A DNA stretch of 64,000 nt from Synechococcus sp. KORDI-100 (GTDB taxonomy: Bacteria; Cyanobacteriota; Cyanobacteriia; PCC-6307; Cyanobiaceae). Below, one piece after another: positions 29,171 to 38,783 of the stretch. The notes under the pieces were generated by a model that saw only the letters and a program-made list of their open reading frames with translations, made no database searches and was not told the DNA's origin. Positions within the stretch are counted from its first letter, which is position 1. Each line of letters opens with the position of its first letter. The translations under genes were made by a program, and so were the position numbers. The stretch covers positions 310,001 through 374,000 of the forward strand of contig NZ_CP006269.1 of NCBI RefSeq assembly GCF_000737535.1, written 5' to 3'.

Positions 29171-30047
29171 GCCACCGCTGATCCGACGTCAGACCGGGAT
29201 TCAGCTGCGTCTCGGTTTGCGCAACCTTTTCATTCTTCCGACCCGTTTCGGTCTGCTCTGGTTGGCCGCTGCTGGACTTCTGCAGCTCGTGGCGATTCAG
29301 ATGCGCAGCAACGGCACGCTTCTGCTCAGCTTTCTGCTGCTGGGCCTGATGTTGCTGGCCATGCATCTCACCCATGACGCCTTGAACGGTCTGGAGATGC
29401 GCTGCGGGCAGCCATCCCCAGGTTTTGCAGGACAGGCGGTGGCCTACCCCCTGCTTCTGACCAGCCGATCGCCGCGACAACACCTGCATCTGTCGTTGTC
29501 AGGCGATCACGGGCATGAGATCGCTGAACTGCCGCCAGGAGAGCAACGCCTGGAGCTGCTCTGGCGTTCGAACCATCGCGGGTTGCAGCGTCCGGGTGCC
29601 GTGCACATCGCCACCACGGCTCCTCTGGGTTTGTTCGTCTGCTGGAGTCGCTGGGAGCCCGCGACGCCCCAGCTGATTTATCCAGCCCGTCGGCAGGGCC
29701 CCGTTGAAGTCGAGGCTCCTGAGCTGCCTCAGTCAGGGCTGCAGGAATGGCAGGACCTGAAGCCCTACCGCCCTGGGGAGCGACTGGCCCTGGTCCATTG
29801 GGGAAGTGTGGCCAAAGGCCGTCCCCTGCAGCTGAAGCAGTTCAGCGATCCAGCCAGCCAACGTCTGATCCTGAAACCAACGGCGGCTGTGCCCTGGGAC
29901 CGGGCCCTCGAGCATCTCGCCGATCGCATTTGGCAACTGCATCACCACGGTGAGAGCTATGGCCTGCAGCTTCCAGGACTCACCATCGAACCCAGCCGCG
30001 GCGCCGCCCACCGCGATGCCTGTCTGGCCGCCCTGGCAGTGGCATGA
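29157..30047 (+). CDS. DUF58 domain protein
   Basis: A 296-aa DUF58 protein that partners MoxR ATPases. Two hydrophobic helices lie near the N-terminus (FGLLWLAAAGLLQLVAIQM and GTLLLSFLLLGLMLLAM). A beta-rich middle follows, then the family signature SGLQEWQDLKPYRPGERLALVHWGS near residue 200. The part after it is short, so a complete von Willebrand-like domain with a MIDAS motif is not obvious. It overlaps the MoxR gene by 14 bp and the next gene by 4 bp, so the three are one operon. It likely sits in the plasma membrane with the conserved domain in the cytosol. Confidence 0.85.
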   Translation: MRFVKPPLIRRQTGIQLRLGLRNLFILPTRFGLLWLAAAGLLQLVAIQMRSNGTLLLSFLLLGLMLLAMHLTHDALNGLEMRCGQPSPGFAGQAVAYPLLLTSRSPRQHLHLSLSGDHGHEIAELPPGEQRLELLWRSNHRGLQRPGAVHIATTAPLGLFVCWSRWEPATPQLIYPARRQGPVEVEAPELPQSGLQEWQDLKPYRPGERLALVHWGSVAKGRPLQLKQFSDPASQRLILKPTAAVPWDRALEHLADRIWQLHHHGESYGLQLPGLTIEPSRGAAHRDACLAALAVA

Positions 30048-31828
30048 GCCGGACCCTGGCCTGGTGCACCCTGCCGTTGCTGCTGTTGCAGTGTCTCGGG
30101 CTGGAACCCTCGATGGTTCTGGCCTGGGTGACCGTCGCCCTGGTGCTGGTTTCGAGCTTCAAATTGCTGGAGGCCAGACGCCCCTTGGACCTAAGGCTCG
30201 TTGCACTGCTTCAGCTGATCGCTGTCGGTCTGCTGGCAGCCCAGTCCCCTGGCCTGCTGGCCAGCCTGCTGCAGATGCTCTCGGCCGTCATGGCGCTCGC
30301 CTCCCTGCTGGCGGTGGACGTCGTGGGCGTGTCCGGCATTCGCGAGCTTCTGATGCGCAGCCTCCAGCTCCTGGCCGCGGCCCTGCCTCTGGCCCTGATC
30401 CTGTTTCTGCTGTTGCCGCGTATCGGCCCGCTCTGGAATTCCGATCTCGCCGGTTCCGCCCGTGCTCGCACGGGACTGTCGCCTGATCTCGATCCCCTGA
30501 GCATCGCCGAACTTGTGAGATCGGACGATCCGGCGGCGCGGCTGAGTCTGGGAGCGGACCGCGATCCCCCTGAGGATGCCTACTGGAGGGTGATGGTGCA
30601 TTCCCACGTCGATGGAACGCGCTGGCAACGCCGATCCTCGGCACGCTCAGATCGTTTGCCCTCTCAGACCCAGTTCGGGTCAAACCCTGTCGGGCAGCAG
30701 TGGTGGACTGTCGAGCCCACCTTCAGCAAAGCTGTGCCCTGGGATGGCCGTTCCCGTCCCGCATCGCCGGATCTTCAGCTGGGCAGGTCGGGGGAGTTGC
30801 TTTTGCAGCAACCGCCGGCGCAACAGCGTGTCTATCGCCTGCAGGACTTGGATGACCCCCTGCCATGGCAGCTGCAGCCTCCGAGTGCCGTGGATCTGGA
30901 GTTGCCCCGCGGCCGCCAGCCTCGGCTTGAAGCCCTGGCTGCCTCCTGGCGTGATCGTCCAACCGACCGCGCTCGCCTGGCCGCGGCGGAGGCCTGGTTC
31001 CGTCAGCAGCCGTTCACCTACAGCCTCCAGCCCGGAGCTGGGCGATCCGGAACCCTCGATGAGTTTCTGTTCGAATCGCAGGTGGGTTTCTGCGGGCATT
31101 ACGCCAGTGCCTTCTCCGTTCTGATGCGGGCGTCCGGTGTCCCGTCCCGCGTTGTGAGTGGCTACCGCGGCGGCCGTTTGGTCCGTCCCCTGAGTGGTTC
31201 CCCCTATCTCGACATCCGTCAGAGCGATGCCCACGCCTGGAATGAGGTGTGGTTGGAGGGTCAAGGCTGGAGCCGGGTGGATCCCACCACCTGGGTTCAA
31301 CGGATCGATGCCTCGGCGCGTCTATGGAGCGAGCGTTCCGATCAGTCCTTCTCGGCACCGTGGTGGCGTTGGTTGCAATGGCAGTGGTGGGGACTGGATC
31401 TTGCCTGGACCCAATGGTGGCTTGGCTGGAATCAGGTGGGACAGCAGGGGCTGCTGCAACGCCTGCTGGCATGGGCCGGAGACTGGACCGGGTTGATCGT
31501 GCTCCTGGGGGCCGGAGCGTCCGTTGCCATCGGCCTGTTGATCCTGCGATGGCTGCGGCGCGCTGCAGCGGCGGATCCGCTGCAGCGCAGCCTGCGCCTG
31601 CTGTCGAGACTGGGAATCGAGCCATTGCCCGGAGAGACGTTTCCGCAGCTCTGTCGCCGCGCAACGTCTCTGCAGCCGGATGTCGCCGATCTGCTTGATG
31701 GGATGGCCCAGCAACAGCAGCTGCTTGCCCATGCCCGCTTGCCTCGATCTGAGCAGCGCCAGTGCAGCCGTCGCTGGCGCCAGCTGCGAGCGGCACTGGC
31801 CCGGCGCCTTCAGGTCATGCATCAGTGA
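30044..31828 (+). CDS. DUF3488/transglutaminase-like membrane protein
   Basis: A 594-aa protein. The first 130 residues contain several hydrophobic helices (for example LAWCTLPLLLLQCLGL, LLAVDVVGVSGIRELLMRSL and ALPLALILFLLLPRIGPLW), the DUF3488 region. A soluble part follows, with a transglutaminase-like core: SQVGFCGHYASAFSVLMRASGVPSRVVSGYRGG carries the Cys, and DAHAWNEVWLEGQGWSRVDPTTW carries the His and Asp. A last helix at about 485-505 (LIVLLGAGASVAIGLLILRWL) precedes a cytosolic DUF4129-like tail. The catalytic triad looks complete, so it may be a peptidase or cross-linking enzyme outside the membrane. Its end overlaps convergent yqhA by 7 bp. Confidence 0.88.
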   Translation: MSRTLAWCTLPLLLLQCLGLEPSMVLAWVTVALVLVSSFKLLEARRPLDLRLVALLQLIAVGLLAAQSPGLLASLLQMLSAVMALASLLAVDVVGVSGIRELLMRSLQLLAAALPLALILFLLLPRIGPLWNSDLAGSARARTGLSPDLDPLSIAELVRSDDPAARLSLGADRDPPEDAYWRVMVHSHVDGTRWQRRSSARSDRLPSQTQFGSNPVGQQWWTVEPTFSKAVPWDGRSRPASPDLQLGRSGELLLQQPPAQQRVYRLQDLDDPLPWQLQPPSAVDLELPRGRQPRLEALAASWRDRPTDRARLAAAEAWFRQQPFTYSLQPGAGRSGTLDEFLFESQVGFCGHYASAFSVLMRASGVPSRVVSGYRGGRLVRPLSGSPYLDIRQSDAHAWNEVWLEGQGWSRVDPTTWVQRIDASARLWSERSDQSFSAPWWRWLQWQWWGLDLAWTQWWLGWNQVGQQGLLQRLLAWAGDWTGLIVLLGAGASVAIGLLILRWLRRAAAADPLQRSLRLLSRLGIEPLPGETFPQLCRRATSLQPDVADLLDGMAQQQQLLAHARLPRSEQRQCSRRWRQLRAALARRLQVMHQ

Positions 31829-32358
31829 TTGCCGCTTTGGCCCAGCAGCCACGCACTGAAGGACAGCATCAACACACCGCCGCAGAACATCAGCAGTTCG
31901 GGGACGGTGGAGACTTCAAATCCCACCATCGCCTTGAAGGCGGTGACGATCAAGGCGACGACAATCACCTTGGTGAGCTTCTGCTTGAGGCCGTCCAGGG
32001 AGTCGATGTTCAGCAGGTTGCGCTTCAGAACCGTTGTTTCCTGCTGACGCAGATCCATGTCTGCAATCACCAGCTCATAGATGCCATAGCCGAAAATCAG
32101 CAAGGCGATGCCGATCAGGTAGTAGTCGATGCTTCCCACAACCTGTCCGACCAGACGTGTGCTGTAGGTCTCGTTGAAGCGTCCCTGCAGCACATGGCTC
32201 AGCACGCTGAGTTGCGCATAGGTGCCGATGACAAAGCAGCTGATGCTGCCGATCAGGCTCATCACCACAGGAATGAGAGTGATCAGCCGGAATTTCCAGA
32301 TCGCCCGTTCCAAGCGGCGTTCAATCCGGCCTGGTTGGATGCCTGTCTGCTTTCTCAT
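31822..32358 (-). CDS. YqhA / UPF0114 family membrane protein
   Basis: A predicted integral membrane protein of the UPF0114 family. ATG 32358 (MRKQTGIQ, 178 aa) avoids an overlap with the divergent mutY start; the frame also allows ATG 32412. Three to four hydrophobic segments are visible: LITLIPVVMSLIGSISCFVIG, the family hallmark GSIDYYLIGIALLIFGYGIYEL, IVVALIVTAFKAMV, and LLMFCGGVLMLSFSAWLL. KRNLLNIDSLDGLKQKLTKVI is also typical. The function of the family is unknown. It ends inside the last 7 bp of the transglutaminase gene. Confidence 0.82.
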   Translation of the reverse strand: MRKQTGIQPGRIERRLERAIWKFRLITLIPVVMSLIGSISCFVIGTYAQLSVLSHVLQGRFNETYSTRLVGQVVGSIDYYLIGIALLIFGYGIYELVIADMDLRQQETTVLKRNLLNIDSLDGLKQKLTKVIVVALIVTAFKAMVGFEVSTVPELLMFCGGVLMLSFSAWLLGQSGNH

Positions 32359-32381
32359 CGCGTCTGGACGCTGAACCCTCA

Positions 32382-33539
32382 ATGAGTCAAGTGTGGTTTC
32401 CAACGGCGTCAACCATGGCCACGGCCCTGCTGGCCTGGTGGGAAGAGCATGGCCGCAGGGATCCAGCCTTGAAACCGTGGTTGTTCAGCAAGGACGGGCG
32501 CTGGCCAGATCCTGACGAACCCCTTGGGTTCTACGGATGCTGGATCGCCGAGGTGATGCTGCAGCAAACCCAGCTGTCTGTTGTTCTTCCCTACTGGCAG
32601 CGTTGGATGGAGGCGTTCCCCAGCCTCGAGGCCCTCGCTTCGGCCTCACTGCAGCAGGTGCGTCTGCAATGGCAGGGTCTGGGTTATTACTCCCGGGCAA
32701 GGCGTCTTCATGAGGCGGCCCAGGCGATCCAGGCGACGTCCTGGCCGCGGGATCTGCAGGGTTGGCAGGCCTTGCCGGGGATTGGCCGCACGACGGCGGG
32801 GGGCATCCTGTCCAGTGCCATCAATGCCCCAGAGGCAATCCTGGATGGCAATGTGCGGCGGGTGTTGGCGCGTCTGAGGGCTCACCCAACCCCGCCGGCC
32901 CGGGATCAGGCCCTGTTCTGGCAATGGAGCGAGGCCTTGCTGGATCGCCCACGGTCCCGCGATTTCAATCAGGCCCTAATGGATCTGGGTGCGACCGTCT
33001 GCACGCCTCGCCATCTCAACTGTCAGTGTTGTCCCTGGAAGGGCGACTGCGCTGCCTACGCTTCCGGCGATCCGACCCGCTGGCCCGTGACCGACGATCG
33101 CAAACCTCTGCCGTTTCAGGTCATCGGCGTTGGCGTTGTGCTGAATGAATCGGGTGAGGTGTTGATCGATCAACGGCTGGAAGAGGGCCTGCTGGGGGGG
33201 CTCTGGGAATTTCCCGGCGGCAAACTGGAACACGGCGAAACCATCGCTGAATGTATTGTCCGTGAGCTGCGCGAGGAGCTGGCGATCGAGGTCCGCGTCG
33301 GGGAGGCGTTGATCAGCATTGAGCACGCCTACAGCCACAAGAAGCTGCGCTTTGAGGTGCATCTCTGCACCTGGCTGTCCGGCGATCCCCAGCCCCTGGC
33401 CAGTCAGCAGGTGCGCTGGGTGCGACCGGGGGACCTTGGCGACTATCCGTTTCCAGCCGCCAACGCCCGGATCATCGATGCGCTGCTTGGCAGGCTCGGG
33501 GAATCTGTTCAGGCTGGAGGGAACCGCGACGCGGCCTGA
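32382..33539 (+). CDS. mutY: A/G-specific adenine DNA glycosylase with C-terminal Nudix domain
   Basis: MutY removes adenine paired with 8-oxoguanine. The catalytic Glu is in CWIAEVMLQQTQLSVVLPYW. The helix-hairpin-helix is WQALPGIGRTTAGGILSSA with the catalytic Asp in AILDGNVRRVLARL. The 4Fe-4S cluster cysteines follow the C-x6-C-x2-C-x5-C pattern in CTPRHLNCQCCPWKGDC. From about residue 245 a Nudix-fold domain recognises 8-oxoG: GGKLEHGETIAECIVREL continues into REEL, a complete Nudix box. An extra loop (ALKPWLFSKDGRWPDPDE) replaces the usual LPWR near residue 28. The start could be ATG 32382 or 32415. The stop overlaps the kinase start as TGATG. Confidence 0.95.
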   Translation: MSQVWFPTASTMATALLAWWEEHGRRDPALKPWLFSKDGRWPDPDEPLGFYGCWIAEVMLQQTQLSVVLPYWQRWMEAFPSLEALASASLQQVRLQWQGLGYYSRARRLHEAAQAIQATSWPRDLQGWQALPGIGRTTAGGILSSAINAPEAILDGNVRRVLARLRAHPTPPARDQALFWQWSEALLDRPRSRDFNQALMDLGATVCTPRHLNCQCCPWKGDCAAYASGDPTRWPVTDDRKPLPFQVIGVGVVLNESGEVLIDQRLEEGLLGGLWEFPGGKLEHGETIAECIVRELREELAIEVRVGEALISIEHAYSHKKLRFEVHLCTWLSGDPQPLASQQVRWVRPGDLGDYPFPAANARIIDALLGRLGESVQAGGNRDAA

Positions 33540-34525
33540 TGCTGGAGACCAGCCGCCCGGGGCGGGTTGTTTGCCTGGGGGAGGCTCTGATCGATCGCCT
33601 CGGGCCGCCGGGAGGTGACCCTTCCGTTGATCGACCGGTGAATGATCGCCTTGGAGGGGCTCCAGCCAATGTGGCCTGCGCTCTGGCCCGTCTCGGCACA
33701 CCGGCTGCTTTTCTCGGACGCGTCGGTGCGGATGCCATTGGCGTCTCGTTCCAGACCCTGTTTGAAACCCGTGGCGTCGATCGCAGCGGTTTGCAGATCG
33801 ACCCTGAGCGTCCAACCCGCGTCGTTCTGGTGCGGCGTGATCGCTCCGGTGAGCGGACGTTTCAGGGATTCAGCGGGGATGGTGGTTCGGGGTTTGCCGA
33901 TCAGGCTCTCTCCGCAGAGTCCCTGGCGGAAGCCTGGCCCCAGATCGCAACCGATGCCGCCTGGTTGCTGATCGGCACGATTCCATTGGCGACACCTCAT
34001 TCAGCAAAGGCTCTGCACTGCGCTGTTGACCTGGCACAGGCCCAGGGCACGTCGATTGCCCTTGACGTGAACTGGCGGCCCACGTTCTGGGATCCCTCAT
34101 CGGACCCCGGCAGTGGGCCGACGCCAGTTGCCCTGGAGGCGATTCAGCCGCTCCTGAACCAGGCGGCTTTGATCAAACTGGCTCGCGAAGAGGCGCTCTG
34201 GTTGTTTGGATCCGATGATCCTGCTGTGATCCAGGAAGCTCTTCCGCAGCAGCCCGCAGTGGTGGTGACCGATGGGGCGCAGCCCGTGCGCTGCCGCATC
34301 GAAGGCGTGTCCGTTCAGATCGCCGCGTTCAGGCCACCCAAGGTGGTGGACACCACAGGGGCTGGAGATGCTTTCACAGCCGGCCTGTTGCATCGCTGGG
34401 CAGCGCCGGTGCCGGATCGCCTGCGCTTTGCAGCGGCCTGCGGGGCTCTGGTGTGCGGTGGTGCTGGAGCGATCGACCCTCAACCCACCGAGGCAGAGGT
34501 TGCTTTGTTCGGAGAAATGAGTTGA
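33539..34525 (+). CDS. PfkB-family carbohydrate kinase (fructokinase-like)
   Basis: A 328-aa ribokinase/PfkB-family sugar kinase. It has VCLGEALIDRLG at the start, the sugar-site signature GGAPANVACALARLGTPAAFLGRVG, GTIPLATPHS, LDVNWRPTFW, and the C-terminal VVDTTGAGDAFTAGLL with the catalytic Asp in GAGD. The DVNWRP and GGAPANVA pattern fits fructokinases best, so it likely makes fructose-6-phosphate, but the sugar is inferred. It is translationally coupled to mutY by TGATG. Its last 46 bp overlap the convergent tsaE gene. Confidence 0.88.
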   Translation: MLETSRPGRVVCLGEALIDRLGPPGGDPSVDRPVNDRLGGAPANVACALARLGTPAAFLGRVGADAIGVSFQTLFETRGVDRSGLQIDPERPTRVVLVRRDRSGERTFQGFSGDGGSGFADQALSAESLAEAWPQIATDAAWLLIGTIPLATPHSAKALHCAVDLAQAQGTSIALDVNWRPTFWDPSSDPGSGPTPVALEAIQPLLNQAALIKLAREEALWLFGSDDPAVIQEALPQQPAVVVTDGAQPVRCRIEGVSVQIAAFRPPKVVDTTGAGDAFTAGLLHRWAAPVPDRLRFAAACGALVCGGAGAIDPQPTEAEVALFGEMS

Positions 34526-34992
34526 GCCCGCCGCCCGCCGCTGGCCTGCGGTTCAAGCGCCAGACACCAGGCTTCCGGCAGGGACAGGTTGAGGCGTTCA
34601 GGCCATTCCACGGCCATCAGGGCATGAAGGGCTTTGGCCTCCTCCTCTTCCTGAAGAAAGAGTTCATCGGCTGCTGCTGGGTGTTCCAGTCGGTAGAGAT
34701 CGAGATGCACGAGGGGTGGATGGCCACTGGTGTAGTGCTGCGCGAGGGCAAAGGTTGGGCTGGTGATCGGTTCGTTGATTCCCAGACCCTGCGCCAACCC
34801 CTGCACCAGTGATGTTTTGCCGGCGCCCAGGGGCCCATTGAGCAACAGAATCGACCCTGGCGGGAGCTGCTGGGCCAGTTGACGCCCCAGGGCATGGGTG
34901 GTCTCAAGGGTCTCTAGATGCCAGATACACCCTGTAGAGTCCGCCGCAAGCAAGCCCGAAGTCTCGGCGTCTCTGCAGCGATTGATCTCCAC
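34480..34992 (-). CDS. tsaE: tRNA threonylcarbamoyladenosine biosynthesis protein TsaE
   Basis: The ATPase that works with TsaB and TsaD to place threonylcarbamoyl on A37 of ANN-reading tRNAs. The 170-aa product has [20 protein letters not shown] (Walker A), [24 protein letters not shown] and VEWPERL, all family hallmarks. The first 25 residues before [13 protein letters not shown] are not part of the domain, so a later start is possible, but none is clearly better. It is divergent from ahcY with only 23 bp between starts, so the ahcY promoter must lie within tsaE or in that gap. It overlaps the PfkB kinase gene by 46 bp at the 3' end. Confidence 0.93.
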   Translation of the reverse strand: MEINRCRDAETSGLLAADSTGCIWHLETLETTHALGRQLAQQLPPGSILLLNGPLGAGKTSLVQGLAQGLGINEPITSPTFALAQHYTSGHPPLVHLDLYRLEHPAAADELFLQEEEEAKALHALMAVEWPERLNLSLPEAWCLALEPQASGGRRAQLISPNKATSASVG

Positions 34993-35015
34993 GATTCCTA
35001 GGGAGCTTTAAAACC

Positions 35016-36446
<1,431 letters not shown>

Positions 36447-36469
36447 TCGCTCAGCGGATCAGAACCGTC

Positions 36470-36513
36470 GCCCCATGGAAGACTTGCGCCGTTTCGCGCG
36501 GTCTCCATGGGGC
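36470..36513 (+). promoter_or_regulatory. Hairpin covering the dedA start codon
   Basis: The arms at 36470-36483 (GCCCCATGGAAGAC) and 36501-36513 (GTCTCCATGGGGC) pair over 13 bp with one bulged A. An inner GCGC/GCGC pair sits at 36486-36489 and 36496-36499. TTT follows, a weak T tract. The ATG of dedA (36507) lies in the 3' arm. It could be the ahcY terminator, a translation block for dedA, or both. A 23-codon frame starts at 36475 and overlaps dedA out of frame. Confidence 0.6.
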
Positions 36514-37166
36514 TTTCTGATGCCATCACACAACTGCCTGAGCTGATCGGCCAGGCCGTGGAGGCCAACCAATGGCTCGGGTACACCGCGATCTTCGCCG
36601 CGATGTTTCTCGAGAACTTGTTTCCCCCGATCCCATCGGAGCTGATCATGCCCCTGGGAGGGTTCTATGTGCAGCAGGGTCAGCTGCAGCTGGTTCCCGT
36701 GGTGGTGGCAGGGCTGCTGGGGACGGTGCTGGGAGCACTCCCCTGGTACGGGATCGGTCGCTTGATCAATGAAGACAGGATCGAACAGTGGCTGGTGCGC
36801 CACGGTCGCTGGATCGGCATCAGCCCGGAGGAGCTGGCGCGGAGTCACCGTTGGTTCACCCGCTACGGCAACGCCCTGGTGTTCTGGGGGCGACTGGTGC
36901 CTGGAATCCGCACGTTGATTTCGGTCCCCGCCGGGATCGAGATGATGTCGATGGGGCCTTTCCTGATCTGGACAACAGCCGGCAGCCTGATCTGGACATT
37001 GCTGCTCACCATCGCCGGCATGCTGCTCGGAGAGGGTTACAGCAATGTCGAGGTCTGGATCGACCCCGTCTCCAAGGTCGTCAAGGTTCTTCTCGTCATC
37101 GCTGTGCTGGCCGGCGGCATCTGGCTGTGCCTGCGGATCTGGCGCCGCCGTCAGTCACCTGACTGA
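36507..37166 (+). CDS. DedA-family membrane protein
   Basis: A 219-aa member of the DedA/VTT family, thought to flip lipids such as undecaprenyl phosphate or phosphatidylethanolamine. Family sequence includes GYTAIFAAMFLENLFPPIPSE, IMPLGGFYVQQG and GLLGTVLGALPWYGIGRLI, with RLVPGIRTLISVPAGIEMM near residue 130; the conserved acidic and arginine residues are present. About five hydrophobic segments are visible, ending ILVIAVLAGGIWLCLRIWRRR. The ATG at 36507 lies inside a 13-bp hairpin (listed separately), so translation may depend on the structure opening. Confidence 0.9.
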   Translation: MGLSDAITQLPELIGQAVEANQWLGYTAIFAAMFLENLFPPIPSELIMPLGGFYVQQGQLQLVPVVVAGLLGTVLGALPWYGIGRLINEDRIEQWLVRHGRWIGISPEELARSHRWFTRYGNALVFWGRLVPGIRTLISVPAGIEMMSMGPFLIWTTAGSLIWTLLLTIAGMLLGEGYSNVEVWIDPVSKVVKVLLVIAVLAGGIWLCLRIWRRRQSPD

Positions 37167-37204
37167 ACAGTCATCGGACTGACGAACGGCACCCGACTGC
37201 CTGT

Positions 37205-37585
37205 TCAGAAGGGAATCTCTTCGTCACTGGCCTGGTTGCCGCCGAAACTGCCAGCTGCAGCCTCGTTGTCGCGTTTGGATCCGAGCAGTTCCAGACGGTC
37301 AACGCGGACGACAGGTTTGCTGCGTTCCTCACCGCTATTGCGGTCGTTCCAGCGATCCAGTTTGAAACTGCCGACGATTCCCAGCAGGGACCCTTTCTTG
37401 ACGTAGTCAGCGGCGACCTGGGCCTGTTTGCCCCAGATTTCAAGGTTGAACCAGTCGGGCTCGTCGTCCCGGCTGCGCCGGTTGACGGCCATTGTGAGGT
37501 TGGCAACAACGCTGCCTGATTCGAAGTAGCGGACTTCGGGATCCCGGCCGGCACGGCCGACGAGGGTGACGGAATTCACGCCCAT
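37205..37585 (-). CDS. ssb: Single-stranded DNA-binding protein
   Basis: SSB coats single-stranded DNA in replication and repair. The 126-aa OB-fold protein starts MGVNSVTLVGRAGRDPEVRY and continues with VVANLTMAVNRRSRDDEPDWFNLEIWGKQA and DYVKKGSLLGIVGSF. The C-terminal linker is very short and ends ASDEEIPF, an acidic tip that recruits partner proteins. Cyanobacterial SSBs are often this short. It is convergent with dedA (38-bp gap) and divergent from mreB, sharing a 141-bp intergenic region that probably holds both promoters. Confidence 0.95.
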   Translation of the reverse strand: MGVNSVTLVGRAGRDPEVRYFESGSVVANLTMAVNRRSRDDEPDWFNLEIWGKQAQVAADYVKKGSLLGIVGSFKLDRWNDRNSGEERSKPVVRVDRLELLGSKRDNEAAAGSFGGNQASDEEIPF

Positions 37586-37726
37586 GGATGACTCTTTTCT
37601 GGTGATGTGGTCAATGATGCGCCACAGATGAGGTGGCTGCTTTTAAGGAGTTCCACCCCTGACGTCGGACGTATCAGATCTGTCCGGAAATCGCCCTTAA
37701 ACTTCATCGATCTGTGTCCGGTGTCT

Positions 37727-38779
37727 GTGTTTCTCCGTCGCTTCCAGCTGTCACGAGACATCGGCATCGATCTGGGCACTGCCAACACCCTGATCTACGT
37801 CTCCGGCCGCGGCATTGTTCTGCAGGAGCCCTCCGTGGTCGCTCTGGATCTGGAGCGCGGCGCCACCTTGGCCGTGGGGGATGAAGCGAAGCTGATGCTC
37901 GGTCGCACTCCCGGCAACATCCGGGCAGTCCGCCCGCTGCGGGACGGCGTCATCGCCGATTTCGATGCTGCGGAACAGATGCTGAAAACCTTCATCAACA
38001 AGGGGAACGAAGGGCGCGGAATCATGGCTCCCCGTCTGGTGGTCGGCATTCCCAGCGGCGTCACCGGGGTCGAGCGGCGGGCGGTCCGCGAGGCCGGGAT
38101 GGCTGGGGCCCGCGAGGTGCATCTCATCGATGAGCCGGTCGCTGCGGCGATCGGCGCCGGCCTTCCCGTCACCGAGCCGGTTGGAACGATGATGGTTGAT
38201 ATCGGCGGTGGCACCACCGAGGTGGCCGTGCTGAGTCTTGGTGGCACGGTCCTGAGTGAATCGGTGCGGGTCGCCGGTGATGAAATCAGCGATTCGATCG
38301 GGGTGTATCTCAAGAAGGTCCACAACATGGTGGTGGGTGAGCGCACCGCTGAGGACATCAAGATCCGTATCGGTTCGGCCTTCCCGGACGATGAATTCGA
38401 TCAGCAGTCCATGGATGTGCGCGGACTGCACCTGCTCTCGGGTCTGCCTCGCACCGTCAATCTCAAGGCAGGCGACCTGCGTGAGGCCATCGCTGAACCA
38501 CTCAAAGTGATTGTCGAGGCCGTCAAGCGAACCCTCGAGCGCACACCCCCTGAGCTCGCTGCCGACATCGTTGACCGCGGCATCATGCTGGCCGGCGGTG
38601 GCGCACTGGTGCGTGGGATCAGTGACCTGATCAGCCACGAGACAGGGATCTTTGTCCATGTGGCGGAGGATCCTCTTCTGTGCGTTGTCAATGGCTGCGG
38701 TCAGGTTCTGGAGGATTGGAAGCGTCTGCAGCGGGTGGTCGATACGCCTGAATTCGTTCGCTCCGCTGTGACTGCCTGA
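37727..38779 (+). CDS. mreB: Rod shape-determining protein MreB
   Basis: A bacterial actin that organises cell-wall synthesis. The frame is open from 37607, but homologues begin just before RRFQLSRDIGIDLGTANTLIY. I place the start at GTG 37727 (350 aa), with GTG 37721 equally possible. Phosphate-binding loops are DIGIDLGTANT and MMVDIGGGTTEVAVLSLGG, and the adenosine site is IMLAGGGALVRGI. The N-terminal FLRRF could act as a membrane anchor. It is the first gene of mreB-mreC-mreD, with 4 bp to mreC. Codon use and GC match the core genome. Confidence 0.96.
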   Translation: MFLRRFQLSRDIGIDLGTANTLIYVSGRGIVLQEPSVVALDLERGATLAVGDEAKLMLGRTPGNIRAVRPLRDGVIADFDAAEQMLKTFINKGNEGRGIMAPRLVVGIPSGVTGVERRAVREAGMAGAREVHLIDEPVAAAIGAGLPVTEPVGTMMVDIGGGTTEVAVLSLGGTVLSESVRVAGDEISDSIGVYLKKVHNMVVGERTAEDIKIRIGSAFPDDEFDQQSMDVRGLHLLSGLPRTVNLKAGDLREAIAEPLKVIVEAVKRTLERTPPELAADIVDRGIMLAGGGALVRGISDLISHETGIFVHVAEDPLLCVVNGCGQVLEDWKRLQRVVDTPEFVRSAVTA

Positions 38780-38783
38780 TCCC

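Noticed and set aside
34993-35015. SAH riboswitch in front of ahcY
   Set aside because: Only 23 bp separate tsaE and ahcY, and the sequence inside tsaE does not show the conserved riboswitch core.
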